NCBI GenBank assembly: GCA_945607165.1
Contig: CALYYZ010000004.1
Location: 1 to 32,404 of the forward strand
Length of the DNA stretch: 32,404 nucleotides
Direction of reading: 5' to 3'
Source: an uncultured Ruminococcus sp.
GTDB taxonomy: Bacteria > Bacillota > Clostridia > Oscillospirales > Acutalibacteraceae
Shown one piece after another: positions 9,024-18,544 of this stretch. A program made the position numbers and the translations under genes. The first letter of the stretch is position 1. Each line of letters begins with the position of its first letter. The notes beneath the pieces were generated by a model that saw only the letters and a list, made by a program, of their open reading frames with translations, ran no database searches and had not been told where the DNA came from.

Positions 9024-9611
9024 TCAGTCCTGTTCATCAAGAGAGAGATAAAACGAAGGTAAAAATTCCTTAGTAAAAATCTCTGTTTCAGGCATATTCA
9101 TAGCTTCTATTGAACGCTCAATGCTTTCCTTTGCTTTCTTAAATTCATCGTTTCCCATTCTTATTTCGTCTATGCATTTAATCAATGCCGACAGCTTATC
9201 GGCAGCCTTAACAAATTTTTTAAGCTCCCTGTCCTGCTCCGAGTCCATCTTAATTATAAGCTCGTAGTCCTCCCTGAAATCATCGGGAAGCATACTAATA
9301 AGTCTGTCGGCCGCAGTACGCTCGATATCCTTATATATTCTGCTTATTTCCGGGTTAAAATACTTTATGGGAGTGGGCATATCTCCGGTTATTATCTCGG
9401 TTGAATCATGATAAACAGCAAGTACAGCCGCTCTGTCTGCGCTGAGGCTTCCTCCGAAACGCTTGTTGTGAATCATCACAAGACAATGAGCAAGCATTGC
9501 CACCTGAAGACTGTGTTCACAAAGATTTTCATATCTTGTGTTATTCATCAGTCCCCATCTGTTGATATACTTCATCCTTGACATCATCGCAAAAAAATGA
9601 AATTCGTTCAT
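9024..9611 (-). CDS. yfbR: HD-domain 5'-deoxynucleotidase, YfbR-like
   Basis: FFAMMSRMKYINRWGLM, NLCEHSLQVAMLAH, AVYHDSTEIITGDMPTPIKYF. Confidence 0.93.
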   Translation of the reverse strand: MNEFHFFAMMSRMKYINRWGLMNNTRYENLCEHSLQVAMLAHCLVMIHNKRFGGSLSADRAAVLAVYHDSTEIITGDMPTPIKYFNPEISRIYKDIERTAADRLISMLPDDFREDYELIIKMDSEQDRELKKFVKAADKLSALIKCIDEIRMGNDEFKKAKESIERSIEAMNMPETEIFTKEFLPSFYLSLDEQD

Positions 9612-9765
9612 AATAAATATATTCTCCTGTTTTTTACAAAAATTAGTGCATTTTCTTCATTTATATGCTATAATAGACTCGATTGTAAAGTTTTTGAACA
9701 GCGACTTATAAAAAAACTTGCCGCTATCCGCTGACAGTATTTACGCTGTGCTGTCGGTTTTTGGC

Positions 9766-9785
9766 AAAACGGAAATTTCCGTTTT
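9766..9785. repeat. 20-bp perfect palindrome in the yfhO leader
   Basis: AAAACGGAAATTTCCGTTTT reads identically on both strands. Confidence 0.85.
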
Positions 9786-9849
9786 CGCCTTATATTCTGT
9801 TTTTTATTATACTATTTTATTGATAAATGTCAATTTTCAGGAGAATCTT

Positions 9850-12324
9850 ATGGCTACAAGGCTGAATGTTTCAACACATAAATTCAGATATTACGCCCTT
9901 CTTTCATTTTTTACAGCTCTCGCCGCCGCCTGCGTTCTTTTTATTCCATATATCATAGCAGGCGATGGTGTAATGTATTATTACGGAGATTTCAACGCTC
10001 AGGAAATTCCGTTTTATCAGATGGTTCACGGCTCAATACAGAACGGTCAGCTCGGCTGGAGCTATACCACCGACCTTGGCTGTGACCTTTTGTCAAGCTA
10101 CAGCTTTTATCTTATGGGCAGCCCGTTTTTTTGGATTACACTTTTATTTCCGAACAGCTTTGTACCCTATTTAATAGGCCCGTTACTAATTTTAAAATTT
10201 GCTTTTTCATCACTGAGTGCGTTTATTTATCTTCAAAGATATGTAAAAAATAAAAGCTTTGCCGTTTTAGGCGGAATACTTTATGCCTTTTCTGGCTTTT
10301 CAATATACAACATCTTCTTTTTTCATTTTCACGAACCGATGATTGTTTTTCCGCTTTTGCTTGCAGCGCTCGATTCATTCCTGTATGAAAAAAGAAGGGG
10401 GATTTTCGCCCTTGCGGTTTTTGCAGGCTGTGTTGTAAATTATTACTTTTTTGCAGGACAAGCCTTGTTTGTCGCCATATACTACTTAATGCTTGCGCTT
10501 ACAAAGACATTCCGTTTCAGGCTAAAGGAATTTTTTCTTTTGGCGCTTGAGGTTATCATAGGCTTTGCGGCAGCTGCGTTTATCCTTCTGCCGTCAGTTT
10601 TGGGGCTTATGGGCAACCCAAGGCTTAACAGTCTGCCTAACGGCTGGAATTCACTTGTTCACTCCTCACCGCAAAGATATTGGCTGAGTGTTCTTGCCTT
10701 TCTGTTTCCTGCGGATATGCCGGCTTTCCCTGTGTTCACTCCTCAGTCAAACTGCAAATGGGCGTCTGTGGCAGGCTGGCTTCCCCTGTTTGGAATGACC
10801 GGTATGATTGCCTATCTGCAAACCCGAAAAAGGGATTGGCTTAAAAAGCTCATTACCTTACTTATACTTTTTGCTTTTGTTCCCGTATTAAACAGTATGT
10901 TCCAGCTTTTGAACAGCTCAATCTACTATGCCCGCTGGTACTATATGCTTGTTCTTTTGGCAATTTTGGCAACTGTCAGAGCCGTTGAGGATAACGAGGT
11001 CAACTGGAACAGAGCCATAGCCTGGTCGGTCGGACTCACGGTGGGCGCCGCAGCACTGATAGGCTTTATGCCTAACACGGTAGAAAATGAGGACGGCACC
11101 ACAGAAACCACCATAGGAGTTCAGGCAACCTTTGACCGTTTTTGGATATATGTGCTTATGGCAATGATAAGCCTGCTTGCCTTCGTATTGATACTGAAAA
11201 AATTTCACGGCAGAAGCCCCCATTTTGAAATAGCTTCAATATCGGGAGTGCTCGCAGTTGCCCTGACGGTGTCAACCTTCAACATATGCACAGGGTATCT
11301 TTCAAGCTCCTCCACAGAAACAATAAAAAGAGATATTCTTAACCTCGGCGACAATGTGAAGCTTGACGGACTTGAAAAATCACGGTGTGATTTTTACGAA
11401 TGTGTAGATAACACAGCTATGTATTGGAAAATCCAAAGCATTAATTGCTTTCAAAGCAGCGTATCCTCCTCAATAATGGAGTTTTATAATGCTTTGGGAA
11501 TCACCAGAGATGTTGCTTCCCGTCCCGAAACCGAAAACTACGGTCTGAGGGCGCTGCTGAGCTGCCGATATCTGTTTGACTACAAATACGATAACGACAA
11601 CGAGGATTGCTCATTCACCTATGAAAACGGAAAAACCAAAATGCCGTATTGGAAGCAAATCAAAACAATCAACAATTTTACGGTATATGAAAACGAGTGC
11701 TACATTCCCATGGGATTTGTCTATGACTCCTATATCACTCAGGAGGAGTTTGAAAGAATCAGCACCTCTCACAGAAGCGAGGCTATCCTGAATGCGATGG
11801 TGCTTACAAAAGAACAAATGGAAAAGTATTCGGAAATAACAGGCTATGACAAAGAGGATTATTCTGTTCTTTACGGAGAAGAGCCCGACAACTTTGAAAG
11901 CGAGACAGACTCTTATCTCTATGGCGGAGACTATTATACAGAGCAATGCAAAAAGCTTGCCGCTTCAAGCTGTACCGAGTTCAGGTATACCAAAACCGGC
12001 TTTGAAGCACAATACAAAAATGACAGCGGCGAAGCGTTAATGTTTTTCAGCATACCCTACAGCGACGGCTTTTCTGCTAAGATTAACGGTAAGCCTGTTC
12101 AGATAGAAAAGGTAAACTACGGCTTTATGGCTGTAAAGCTCCCTGCCCAAAGCGAATGTGATATTGTATTCAGCTATGAAACGCCGGGATTTTTAACAGG
12201 AGTAAAAATAAGCCTGTCAGCACTTGCCGCTTTTATCCTTTATATGACTGCTGTTGTCGGATTCGGAATAAGGAAAAAGAAAAAAGCTGAGCTTCGGTGC
12301 AAGAACCAAGAAATTGCCGATTAA
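9850..12324 (+). CDS. YfhO-family polytopic membrane protein (predicted glycosyltransferase-like)
   Basis: Many TM helices; YYGDFNAQEIPFYQM and DLGCDLLSSYSFYLMGSPFFW YfhO signatures; SD AGGAGA with ATG 9850. Confidence 0.88.
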   Translation: MATRLNVSTHKFRYYALLSFFTALAAACVLFIPYIIAGDGVMYYYGDFNAQEIPFYQMVHGSIQNGQLGWSYTTDLGCDLLSSYSFYLMGSPFFWITLLFPNSFVPYLIGPLLILKFAFSSLSAFIYLQRYVKNKSFAVLGGILYAFSGFSIYNIFFFHFHEPMIVFPLLLAALDSFLYEKRRGIFALAVFAGCVVNYYFFAGQALFVAIYYLMLALTKTFRFRLKEFFLLALEVIIGFAAAAFILLPSVLGLMGNPRLNSLPNGWNSLVHSSPQRYWLSVLAFLFPADMPAFPVFTPQSNCKWASVAGWLPLFGMTGMIAYLQTRKRDWLKKLITLLILFAFVPVLNSMFQLLNSSIYYARWYYMLVLLAILATVRAVEDNEVNWNRAIAWSVGLTVGAAALIGFMPNTVENEDGTTETTIGVQATFDRFWIYVLMAMISLLAFVLILKKFHGRSPHFEIASISGVLAVALTVSTFNICTGYLSSSSTETIKRDILNLGDNVKLDGLEKSRCDFYECVDNTAMYWKIQSINCFQSSVSSSIMEFYNALGITRDVASRPETENYGLRALLSCRYLFDYKYDNDNEDCSFTYENGKTKMPYWKQIKTINNFTVYENECYIPMGFVYDSYITQEEFERISTSHRSEAILNAMVLTKEQMEKYSEITGYDKEDYSVLYGEEPDNFESETDSYLYGGDYYTEQCKKLAASSCTEFRYTKTGFEAQYKNDSGEALMFFSIPYSDGFSAKINGKPVQIEKVNYGFMAVKLPAQSECDIVFSYETPGFLTGVKISLSALAAFILYMTAVVGFGIRKKKKAELRCKNQEIAD

Positions 12325-12351
12325 TTCGGTAATTCCCAACGGAGGAATAAT

Positions 12352-13722
12352 ATGATTTTCGGAGAAAAAATACTAAAATATAAGGATGAGATTTTAAGGG
12401 ATCTTGATACTCTCTTAAAAATCCGGTCGGTAAGAAACGAAAACAACGCAGAATGTGACAGAGCATTGGATTTCATTCTAAAGCGAGCCGATGACTTCGG
12501 ACTGAAAACAGCAAGGGTCACGGCTGAAAGCGGACACGCTCAGCTCGGATGCGGAAATAAGCTGTGTGCGGTGCTCACCCACCTTGATGTTGTGCCTGCC
12601 GGAAACGGCTGGAGCGTTGAGCCGTTTGCACTTACCGAGAAAAACGGCAGACTTTTCGGAAGAGGAATTGCAGATGACAAGGGTGCTGCGCTAATCACTC
12701 TCTATTGTCTGAGAGCATTAAAGGAAGAAAATGTCGAGGGCAAAAACACCATAAGAGCTGTTTTCGGGACATCTGAGGAATGTGGTATGGAGGATATGGA
12801 CGGCTATTTTGACAATATGCCGCTGCCGGATATGGCGTTCACTCCGGATTCAAACTACGGCATATGCTGTGCGGAAAAGGGCATTTTGCAGCTCAAGGTA
12901 AGCTCAAGGGATAACGACGCAACCGTTATTACTCAGCTAAATGCAGGTAAGGCGGTAAACTCCGTTCCTGATGCAGCCTACGCACTAATCGACTCCTCAA
13001 GCTATGACGAGCAGCTTCTGTCTGACCTTGCCGAAAAGGGCAGCACAGATTTTGAATTTAAGTCTACCATTGACGGACTTATGATTATCTGCAAGGGCAA
13101 GGCTTCACACGCCTGCGAGCCTGATAAGGGCATAAACGCCGCCTCTGCGCTTATTGAGCTGATTTCAAAGGCATATAAGGACAGTGAGACAGGTTCCCTT
13201 TGCTCCTTCATAAATTGTGCAATTAACAATGAGACAAACGGAAGATCTATCGGTCTTAAGATGAGAGACTGCGCCTCAGGGTCGCTTACGGTAAACCTCG
13301 GCAGTATTTGTATTGAGGAAAACACCGCCTGCGCCTGCTTTGATATAAGATATCCTGTTACGGTCAACGGTGATTCCGTTTTGGAACAATTCAAAAAAGT
13401 TGCAGAAATTTTCGGCTTGAGCGTTGAGGTGCTCCATCACAACGAACCAATAAACTGCGACAAGGATTCTCCGCTTATCAGCCTTCTCAGCGACGCCTAT
13501 GAAAAAGTAATGGGCAAAAAGCCCGAGCTTTACTCAACGGGAGGCGGAACCTACGCAAGAAAGCTTGGCGGAAGAGGGGTGGCATTCGGCCCGAGCTTCG
13601 GCTGTGACGATGTGAGAATGCACAACAGCGACGAAAGCATAGACAAAGCTCTGTTTTTTAAACACGCTGAAATCTGCCTTGAAGCAATGTATTCGCTTTA
13701 TACTTATCCCCAAAAGCTGTAG
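12352..13722 (+). CDS. M20 family (Sapep/PepV-like) dipeptidase
   Basis: LTHLDVVPAGNGW, GRGIADDKGAALITLYCL, FGTSEECGMEDMDGY, STGGGTYAR; SD GGAGGAA. Confidence 0.94.
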   Translation: MIFGEKILKYKDEILRDLDTLLKIRSVRNENNAECDRALDFILKRADDFGLKTARVTAESGHAQLGCGNKLCAVLTHLDVVPAGNGWSVEPFALTEKNGRLFGRGIADDKGAALITLYCLRALKEENVEGKNTIRAVFGTSEECGMEDMDGYFDNMPLPDMAFTPDSNYGICCAEKGILQLKVSSRDNDATVITQLNAGKAVNSVPDAAYALIDSSSYDEQLLSDLAEKGSTDFEFKSTIDGLMIICKGKASHACEPDKGINAASALIELISKAYKDSETGSLCSFINCAINNETNGRSIGLKMRDCASGSLTVNLGSICIEENTACACFDIRYPVTVNGDSVLEQFKKVAEIFGLSVEVLHHNEPINCDKDSPLISLLSDAYEKVMGKKPELYSTGGGTYARKLGGRGVAFGPSFGCDDVRMHNSDESIDKALFFKHAEICLEAMYSLYTYPQKL

Positions 13723-13764
13723 GATTTGTACGGCTTTACAATATTGAAAAGGGGATTAATTCGT

Positions 13765-14547
13765 ATGAAAACAGAAAGAATAATCAAAAAACAGTCCTTA
13801 GATTCACTAAAAGGCAACTGGGTTGCACTGATAGCCGCCCTGACAGTGCTCTGTACTGTATTTATTGTGATAGAATATTCAGCTGCTGCCGTCTTATACG
13901 CAACGGGTCTGGTTGACCCCGTTACGGGAAACGGAGAAAATCCGATCTTGGAAGTAATCAGCGCCGCCTTTTCGGTTGTTTTTATCTTCCTTTTTCCGAT
14001 GGCAAACGGTGCAGTAAAAATGTTTTGCGGCACCTCTAAGGAAAAATCTGCAAACCCCTCGGATCTCTTTTACTATTTCAGGGGCGCCGGAAGATATTTT
14101 AAGACCGTGGCTGTTGATTTTGCTTTGTTTTTTATTTTCAGATTGCTTGGCATATTGACTGATCTATATTTTTGGGGCGAGATGATTTTCAATGTCAGCA
14201 TATGGGACGGACTGTTCAAAAGCCCCCTCTCGCCGCTTATGGGACTGTTGCTGATTGTCACTGTTATTATCAGGATTATTCTGTTTTTACTGTTTGTGCA
14301 TTTTCCGCTTGTTGCCTATGCACTTGACGACAGTAAACCGGCAGGACAGTATATTTTCGGTTACATTGGAATTGCATTTCGTAATTTCACTCGATCCTTC
14401 AGATTATTTTTGAGCTTTTCAGGCTGGCTTGCCTCGTGCTTTTTTGTAGTGCCGGCTATATTTGTATTTCCCTATATCGGCGTTTCTGCAGTTTCATCGG
14501 CAAGATGGCTGCTTGAAATAGAAGCAGACAGGAGAAAAATATGTTAG
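13765..14547 (+). CDS. Integral membrane protein, possibly DUF975-like
   Basis: Multiple TM segments after MKTERIIKKQSLDSLKGNW; family call tentative. Confidence 0.55.
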   Translation: MKTERIIKKQSLDSLKGNWVALIAALTVLCTVFIVIEYSAAAVLYATGLVDPVTGNGENPILEVISAAFSVVFIFLFPMANGAVKMFCGTSKEKSANPSDLFYYFRGAGRYFKTVAVDFALFFIFRLLGILTDLYFWGEMIFNVSIWDGLFKSPLSPLMGLLLIVTVIIRIILFLLFVHFPLVAYALDDSKPAGQYIFGYIGIAFRNFTRSFRLFLSFSGWLASCFFVVPAIFVFPYIGVSAVSSARWLLEIEADRRKIC

Positions 14548-15620
14548 TTTCGCTTTGTATGATTGCCTACAACGAATCAAAGGCACTCGACGGACTTTTC
14601 AGAGATATCCATCTTCAGGATTACCCTCATGATAAAATGGAAATTGTTTTTGTGGACAGTATGTCCACTGATGATACAAGGGCAAAGATGGAACGGTTTA
14701 AAAATACCGATTACGGCTTTGAAAATGTTGCCATAGTAACCTGTGCAAAAAGGAATCAGGCTTTTTCATGGAATGCCGCCCTGATGACAGCCAGAGGCGA
14801 TGTTATCATAAGAATTGACGCTCACGCAAGAATCCCGCGCAATTTTGTTTCAAGAAACATCTATAATCTCAGTCAGGGCGAGAATGTAGTCGGCGGAGGA
14901 CGGCCTAATATTTCCTCCAATGTTTCCTCGTGGAAGCTGACTCTTCTTGCAGCGGAGGATTCGCTGTTCGGAAGCTCGGTTGCTTCATACAGAAGGCCGT
15001 CAACCCAAAAGGAATATATGGACAGCCTCTTTCACGCTGCCTACAGACGACAGGTTATTCAAAAGGTGGGCGGCTTTAACGAAAATCTGGGCAGAACCGA
15101 AGACAACGAGTTTCACTACAGGATAAGGCAAGCAGGATACAAGCTGTGCTGCTGTCCCGATATTATTTCCTACCAGCACTCAAGAAACAACCTCAGAGGT
15201 ATGATTAGGCAGAAATTCTCGAACGGAAAATGGATCGGTCTTACAGTTTCGGAGTGTCCCGGCTGTCTTTCCTATTTTCACTTTGCACCGTTTGCCTTTG
15301 TAATGATGATAATTTTGTTGGGCATTGTCGCACTGCTCGGCTTTCCCGTGCTTTTATACACCCTTTTGCTAATCTATGGAATGTTTGATATCGTGAATGC
15401 GGTAGGCTGCTGCACAACAAAAAATATTCAGCCTCAATTTGCTCTGCTTCCGTTTATTTTCCCAATTCTTCACATTTCTTACGGAATCGGCACAATAGTC
15501 GGCTTGCTTCAGATTCCGGCTTGGAGGCGTAAGCTTAGAAAGAGCAGAGCAAAAGCTCACATTGAAAAGGTTAAAAGAAAAATTGAGGCAAATACAATTA
15601 ATGCAAAGCCGCAAAAATAA
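14541..15620 (+). CDS. Glycosyltransferase family 2 with C-terminal TM region (ExoA-like)
   Basis: VSLCMIAYNESKALDGLF, VDSMSTDDT, IRIDAHARIP, RTEDNEFHYRIRQAG. Confidence 0.92.
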   Translation: MLVSLCMIAYNESKALDGLFRDIHLQDYPHDKMEIVFVDSMSTDDTRAKMERFKNTDYGFENVAIVTCAKRNQAFSWNAALMTARGDVIIRIDAHARIPRNFVSRNIYNLSQGENVVGGGRPNISSNVSSWKLTLLAAEDSLFGSSVASYRRPSTQKEYMDSLFHAAYRRQVIQKVGGFNENLGRTEDNEFHYRIRQAGYKLCCCPDIISYQHSRNNLRGMIRQKFSNGKWIGLTVSECPGCLSYFHFAPFAFVMMIILLGIVALLGFPVLLYTLLLIYGMFDIVNAVGCCTTKNIQPQFALLPFIFPILHISYGIGTIVGLLQIPAWRRKLRKSRAKAHIEKVKRKIEANTINAKPQK

Positions 15621-15701
15621 TCTGCGGCAAATCGGGATAACACGGAATATATCACACTATTATCTGTGTTCCCATAGAATTTCAAAACACAGGGTGGTAA
15701 A

Positions 15702-16574
15702 ATGTCAGAGCTTGTAAAAATGACTCCGGCTCTTTTAAGAGAGCTTCAGCTTAAGCAGCTTGATACGCTTGTATATTTTAAGGAGTTTTGCGAAAAAAAC
15801 AATCTCAGATTTTATCTTATCGGAGGCTGTCTTATAGGTGCGCTCAGAAACAAAGGCTTTGTGCCGTGGGACGATGACATTGATGTACTTATGCCCCGTC
15901 CGGATTATGAAAAACTGCACAGGCTTTGGCGAGAACAAAAGGCTGACGGCAGGTTTAAATTGCTTAAAACCGATGATGATATGTTCACCGGAAATATTTT
16001 TATTACAATAACCGACACAAATTACACAATGGTAAAGGATAACCAGACCGAAGTGGATATACCCCACGGCTTGGTGCTTGATGTCTTTCCGCTTGATGTT
16101 TGCCCCGACGGCCGCTTTGCCCGCAAAATGCAGTACATATGGACAATGCTGTATTCGCTGTTTTTGGCACAGATAGTTCCCGAAAAGCACGGCGGACTTG
16201 TGGGATTCGGAAGCAAGGTTCTGCTGGGAATATTCCGAGGAAAAAAGCTGAGGAACAAAATCTGGCGCTGTGCAGAAAGACATATGACAAAATATAAGCT
16301 TGAGGAAAACAAATGCGTAACCGAGCTTTGCGCCGGTCCGCACTGGATGAAAATGGAATATCCCAAGCACATCTACGAGGGTGTTGCCTATGTTACCTTT
16401 GAGGAACTTGAGATGCCGTGTATGTCGGGATATGACGAGTATCTTACTATGGTGTTCGGAGACTATATGAGTCTTCCTCCAAAGGAAAAGCAAGTACCGC
16501 ACCACGACATTGCGTATCTTGACCTTAACACTCCCTGCGAGGTTTATGACAGCAAAAGGCGGTCAAAAAAATGA
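15702..16574 (+). CDS. LicD family phosphotransferase
   Basis: FCEKNNLRFYLIGGCLIGALRNKGFVPWDDDIDVLMPRPDY. Confidence 0.95.
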   Translation: MSELVKMTPALLRELQLKQLDTLVYFKEFCEKNNLRFYLIGGCLIGALRNKGFVPWDDDIDVLMPRPDYEKLHRLWREQKADGRFKLLKTDDDMFTGNIFITITDTNYTMVKDNQTEVDIPHGLVLDVFPLDVCPDGRFARKMQYIWTMLYSLFLAQIVPEKHGGLVGFGSKVLLGIFRGKKLRNKIWRCAERHMTKYKLEENKCVTELCAGPHWMKMEYPKHIYEGVAYVTFEELEMPCMSGYDEYLTMVFGDYMSLPPKEKQVPHHDIAYLDLNTPCEVYDSKRRSKK

Positions 16575-17317
16575 ATTTGAGACTTTCAAAATGGTCCGAA
16601 ACCAATTATAGTACTTTTCTTGATTATTTAAAAAGCAACGCCGATGAAAAGTACAGGGAGTTTATCTCTTCACTTGTTCCGACTGCGAAAAAGGACTCTC
16701 TGTTGGGTGTGAGAATGCCTAAGCTGCGTGAAATAGGCAGGGAAATTTCAAATGGCAATCCCCTCGACTTTCTAAATATCGCCCAAAGCGAGCTGTATGA
16801 GGAAAAAATGCTCAGGGGCATTGTAACGGGACTTATTAAAACTCAAGGTGCAAAAGAGCTGTTCAGGCTCTGTGACAGCTTTGTAAATGAAATTGATAAT
16901 TGGGCGATTTGCGACTCCTTTTGCGCAGGACTCAGGGAAATTAAAAAATATAGATCGGAATTTTTTGAGCATATATCCTGCTATCTTGAAAGCGACAAGG
17001 AATTTGTTGTGAGAGCAGGGCTTGTGATTATGCTCAATCATTACCTTGATGACGAGTACATTCATCGGGTGCTTGAGCGCTGCGACAGTATTCACAGCGA
17101 AGCCTATTACATCAGAATGGCTCAGGCTTGGCTTGCGGCAACAGCTTTGGCTAAATGCCGTGATACCGCTATGCCGTATTTTCTTAACAACTCGCTTGAC
17201 GACCGAACCTTTAACAAGGCAATACAAAAATGTATTGAAAGCCGAAGGATAAGCGACGCCGACAAACAGTTTTTGAGGGAATTAAGAAAACAGCAGCGCA
17301 CAAATAATGTCAAATAA
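16571..17317 (+). CDS. DNA alkylation repair protein (AlkD-like HEAT repeats)
   Basis: LLGVRMPKLREIGREI, YEEKMLRGIVTGLIK, NWAICDSFC, RAGLVIMLNHYLDDEYI; overlaps the licD stop (ATGA). Confidence 0.88.
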   Translation: MNLRLSKWSETNYSTFLDYLKSNADEKYREFISSLVPTAKKDSLLGVRMPKLREIGREISNGNPLDFLNIAQSELYEEKMLRGIVTGLIKTQGAKELFRLCDSFVNEIDNWAICDSFCAGLREIKKYRSEFFEHISCYLESDKEFVVRAGLVIMLNHYLDDEYIHRVLERCDSIHSEAYYIRMAQAWLAATALAKCRDTAMPYFLNNSLDDRTFNKAIQKCIESRRISDADKQFLRELRKQQRTNNVK

Positions 17318-17324
17318 TTTGCTA

Positions 17325-17352
17325 TTGACAAATTCCAATCTATGCATATAAT
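17325..17352 (+). promoter_or_regulatory. Sigma-A promoter for FMN riboswitch-ribU
   Basis: TTGACA (17325-17330), 16 bp, TATAAT (17347-17352). Confidence 0.75.
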
Positions 17353-17363
17353 ATAATTAACGG

Positions 17364-17480
<117 letters not shown>

Positions 17481-17524
17481 GCTTTTGATTCGGGTATCCG
17501 AAAAACAAAGTGGTTTTATCATTT

Positions 17525-17550
17525 GCTCCGCAGAAATGCGGAGCTTTTTT
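17525..17550 (+). terminator. FMN riboswitch expression-platform terminator
   Basis: GCTCCGC-agaaat-GCGGAGC-TTTTTT. Confidence 0.9.
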
Positions 17551-17596
17551 GTGCTTTATACACCCTTTTTTGACAACCGAAAAAGGAGGTAACATT

Positions 17597-18292
17597 ATGA
17601 TTAAAACAAACGAAAAGAAAGTAAACACCACCGCCGACAGCTCCTATAAGCTAAAGCAGCTTGTCATTATGTCGCTCATCGCTGCTATTGCTTATGTTGT
17701 AACCTTTGTTTGCAGGCTGCCGATTATGCCAAGCGCACCCTTCCTTGATTTGGAATTCAAGTCGGCAATTATCTTAATCGGAGCATACATTTTCGGGCCT
17801 CTGTCCGGACTTATTATGACAGCTGTCGTTTGCCTGATTGAGATGGTTACTTTCAGCACAACCGAAATTATCGGCTTTATTATGAATTTCATTGCCACCA
17901 CCTGTCTTGTTGTGCCGGCTTCATATGCTTATAAAAAGAAAAGCTCTACGGTATCTGTCGTAGTCGGACTTATAATCGGCGGAATAATAATGACGGTTGC
18001 AATGGTTGCCTGGAATTACTTTATCACACCCCTTTATATGGGTGTGCCGAGAGAGGCTATTGCTGCTATGCTTGTTCCCGTTTTTGTTCCGTTCAACCTG
18101 ATTAAGGCAGGACTCAACGGCGGTGCGGCTTTGTTTTTGTTCCGCTTTGTTATTGCGGCTTTGAAAAAAGCAAGACTTATTCCCGAGAGAAACACCGAAA
18201 ACAAGGGTGGAATTGTTGTAGCGGTTATCATTGCCGCACTGACCATTGCCACCTGTGTGCTTGCGGTATTGATGATTAACGGTGTGTTTTAA
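17597..18292 (+). CDS. ribU: Riboflavin ECF transporter S component
   Basis: Directly downstream of FMN riboswitch; RLPIMPSAPFLDLEFKSAIILIGAYIFGPLSGLIMTAVVCLIEM RibU signature; SD AGGAGG with ATG 17597. Confidence 0.93.
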   Translation: MIKTNEKKVNTTADSSYKLKQLVIMSLIAAIAYVVTFVCRLPIMPSAPFLDLEFKSAIILIGAYIFGPLSGLIMTAVVCLIEMVTFSTTEIIGFIMNFIATTCLVVPASYAYKKKSSTVSVVVGLIIGGIIMTVAMVAWNYFITPLYMGVPREAIAAMLVPVFVPFNLIKAGLNGGAALFLFRFVIAALKKARLIPERNTENKGGIVVAVIIAALTIATCVLAVLMINGVF

Positions 18293-18299
18293 TATTGTA

Positions 18300-18327
18300 T
18301 TGACAAATTTTCATACCGTGCTATAAT
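18300..18327 (+). promoter_or_regulatory. Sigma-A promoter for THF riboswitch-folT
   Basis: TTGACA (18300-18305), 16 bp, TATAAT (18322-18327), starting 8 nt after the ribU stop. Confidence 0.75.
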
Positions 18328-18352
18328 AACAACACAGGCTTTTGCCTGTGAC

Positions 18353-18450
18353 ACAGAGTAGAAATTTGTGCGTGAAGTGTTTTGCGAACGGGGAGTTGTC
18401 GCAAAAACGAAAGAGGTGTTCTCTGCGGTACAGATTTCGCATCCCGCTGT
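18353..18450 (+). promoter_or_regulatory. THF (tetrahydrofolate) riboswitch aptamer
   Basis: AGAGTAGAaatttgtgcgtgAAGTGttttgcgaacGGGgagttgtcgcaaaaACGAA...ctgcGGTacagatttcGCATCCCGCTGT resembles the THF-I consensus; upstream of folT. Confidence 0.9.
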
Positions 18451-18464
18451 TACTTTAGGACTTT

Positions 18465-18486
18465 AGCGGGCAGTTTTCTGTCCGCT
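18465..18486 (+). terminator. THF riboswitch expression-platform terminator
   Basis: AGCGGGCAG-TTTT-CTGTCCGCT followed by TTTATTTTT. Confidence 0.88.
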
Positions 18487-18544
18487 TTTATTTTTGGCTT
18501 TTGTCATTCTTCCTAAAGCAACATCGAAAATTTAGGAGGATAAA

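Noticed and set aside
9718-9849. N-terminal 44 aa of the ORF-track yfhO
   Set aside because: Lies in the structured leader; AGGAGA-ATG at 9850 is the better start
15608-15628. GCCGCA...TGCGGC hairpin at the GT2 stop
   Set aside because: Short stem, no U-tract; not supported as a terminator
15735-16505. 256-aa minus-strand ORF opposite licD
   Set aside because: Fully antisense to a clear LicD gene, no recognisable domain, low-complexity composition typical of mirrored coding sequence
17510-17596. N-terminal extension of the ribU ORF
   Set aside because: Encodes the riboswitch terminator and leader; real start is ATG 17597 after AGGAGG
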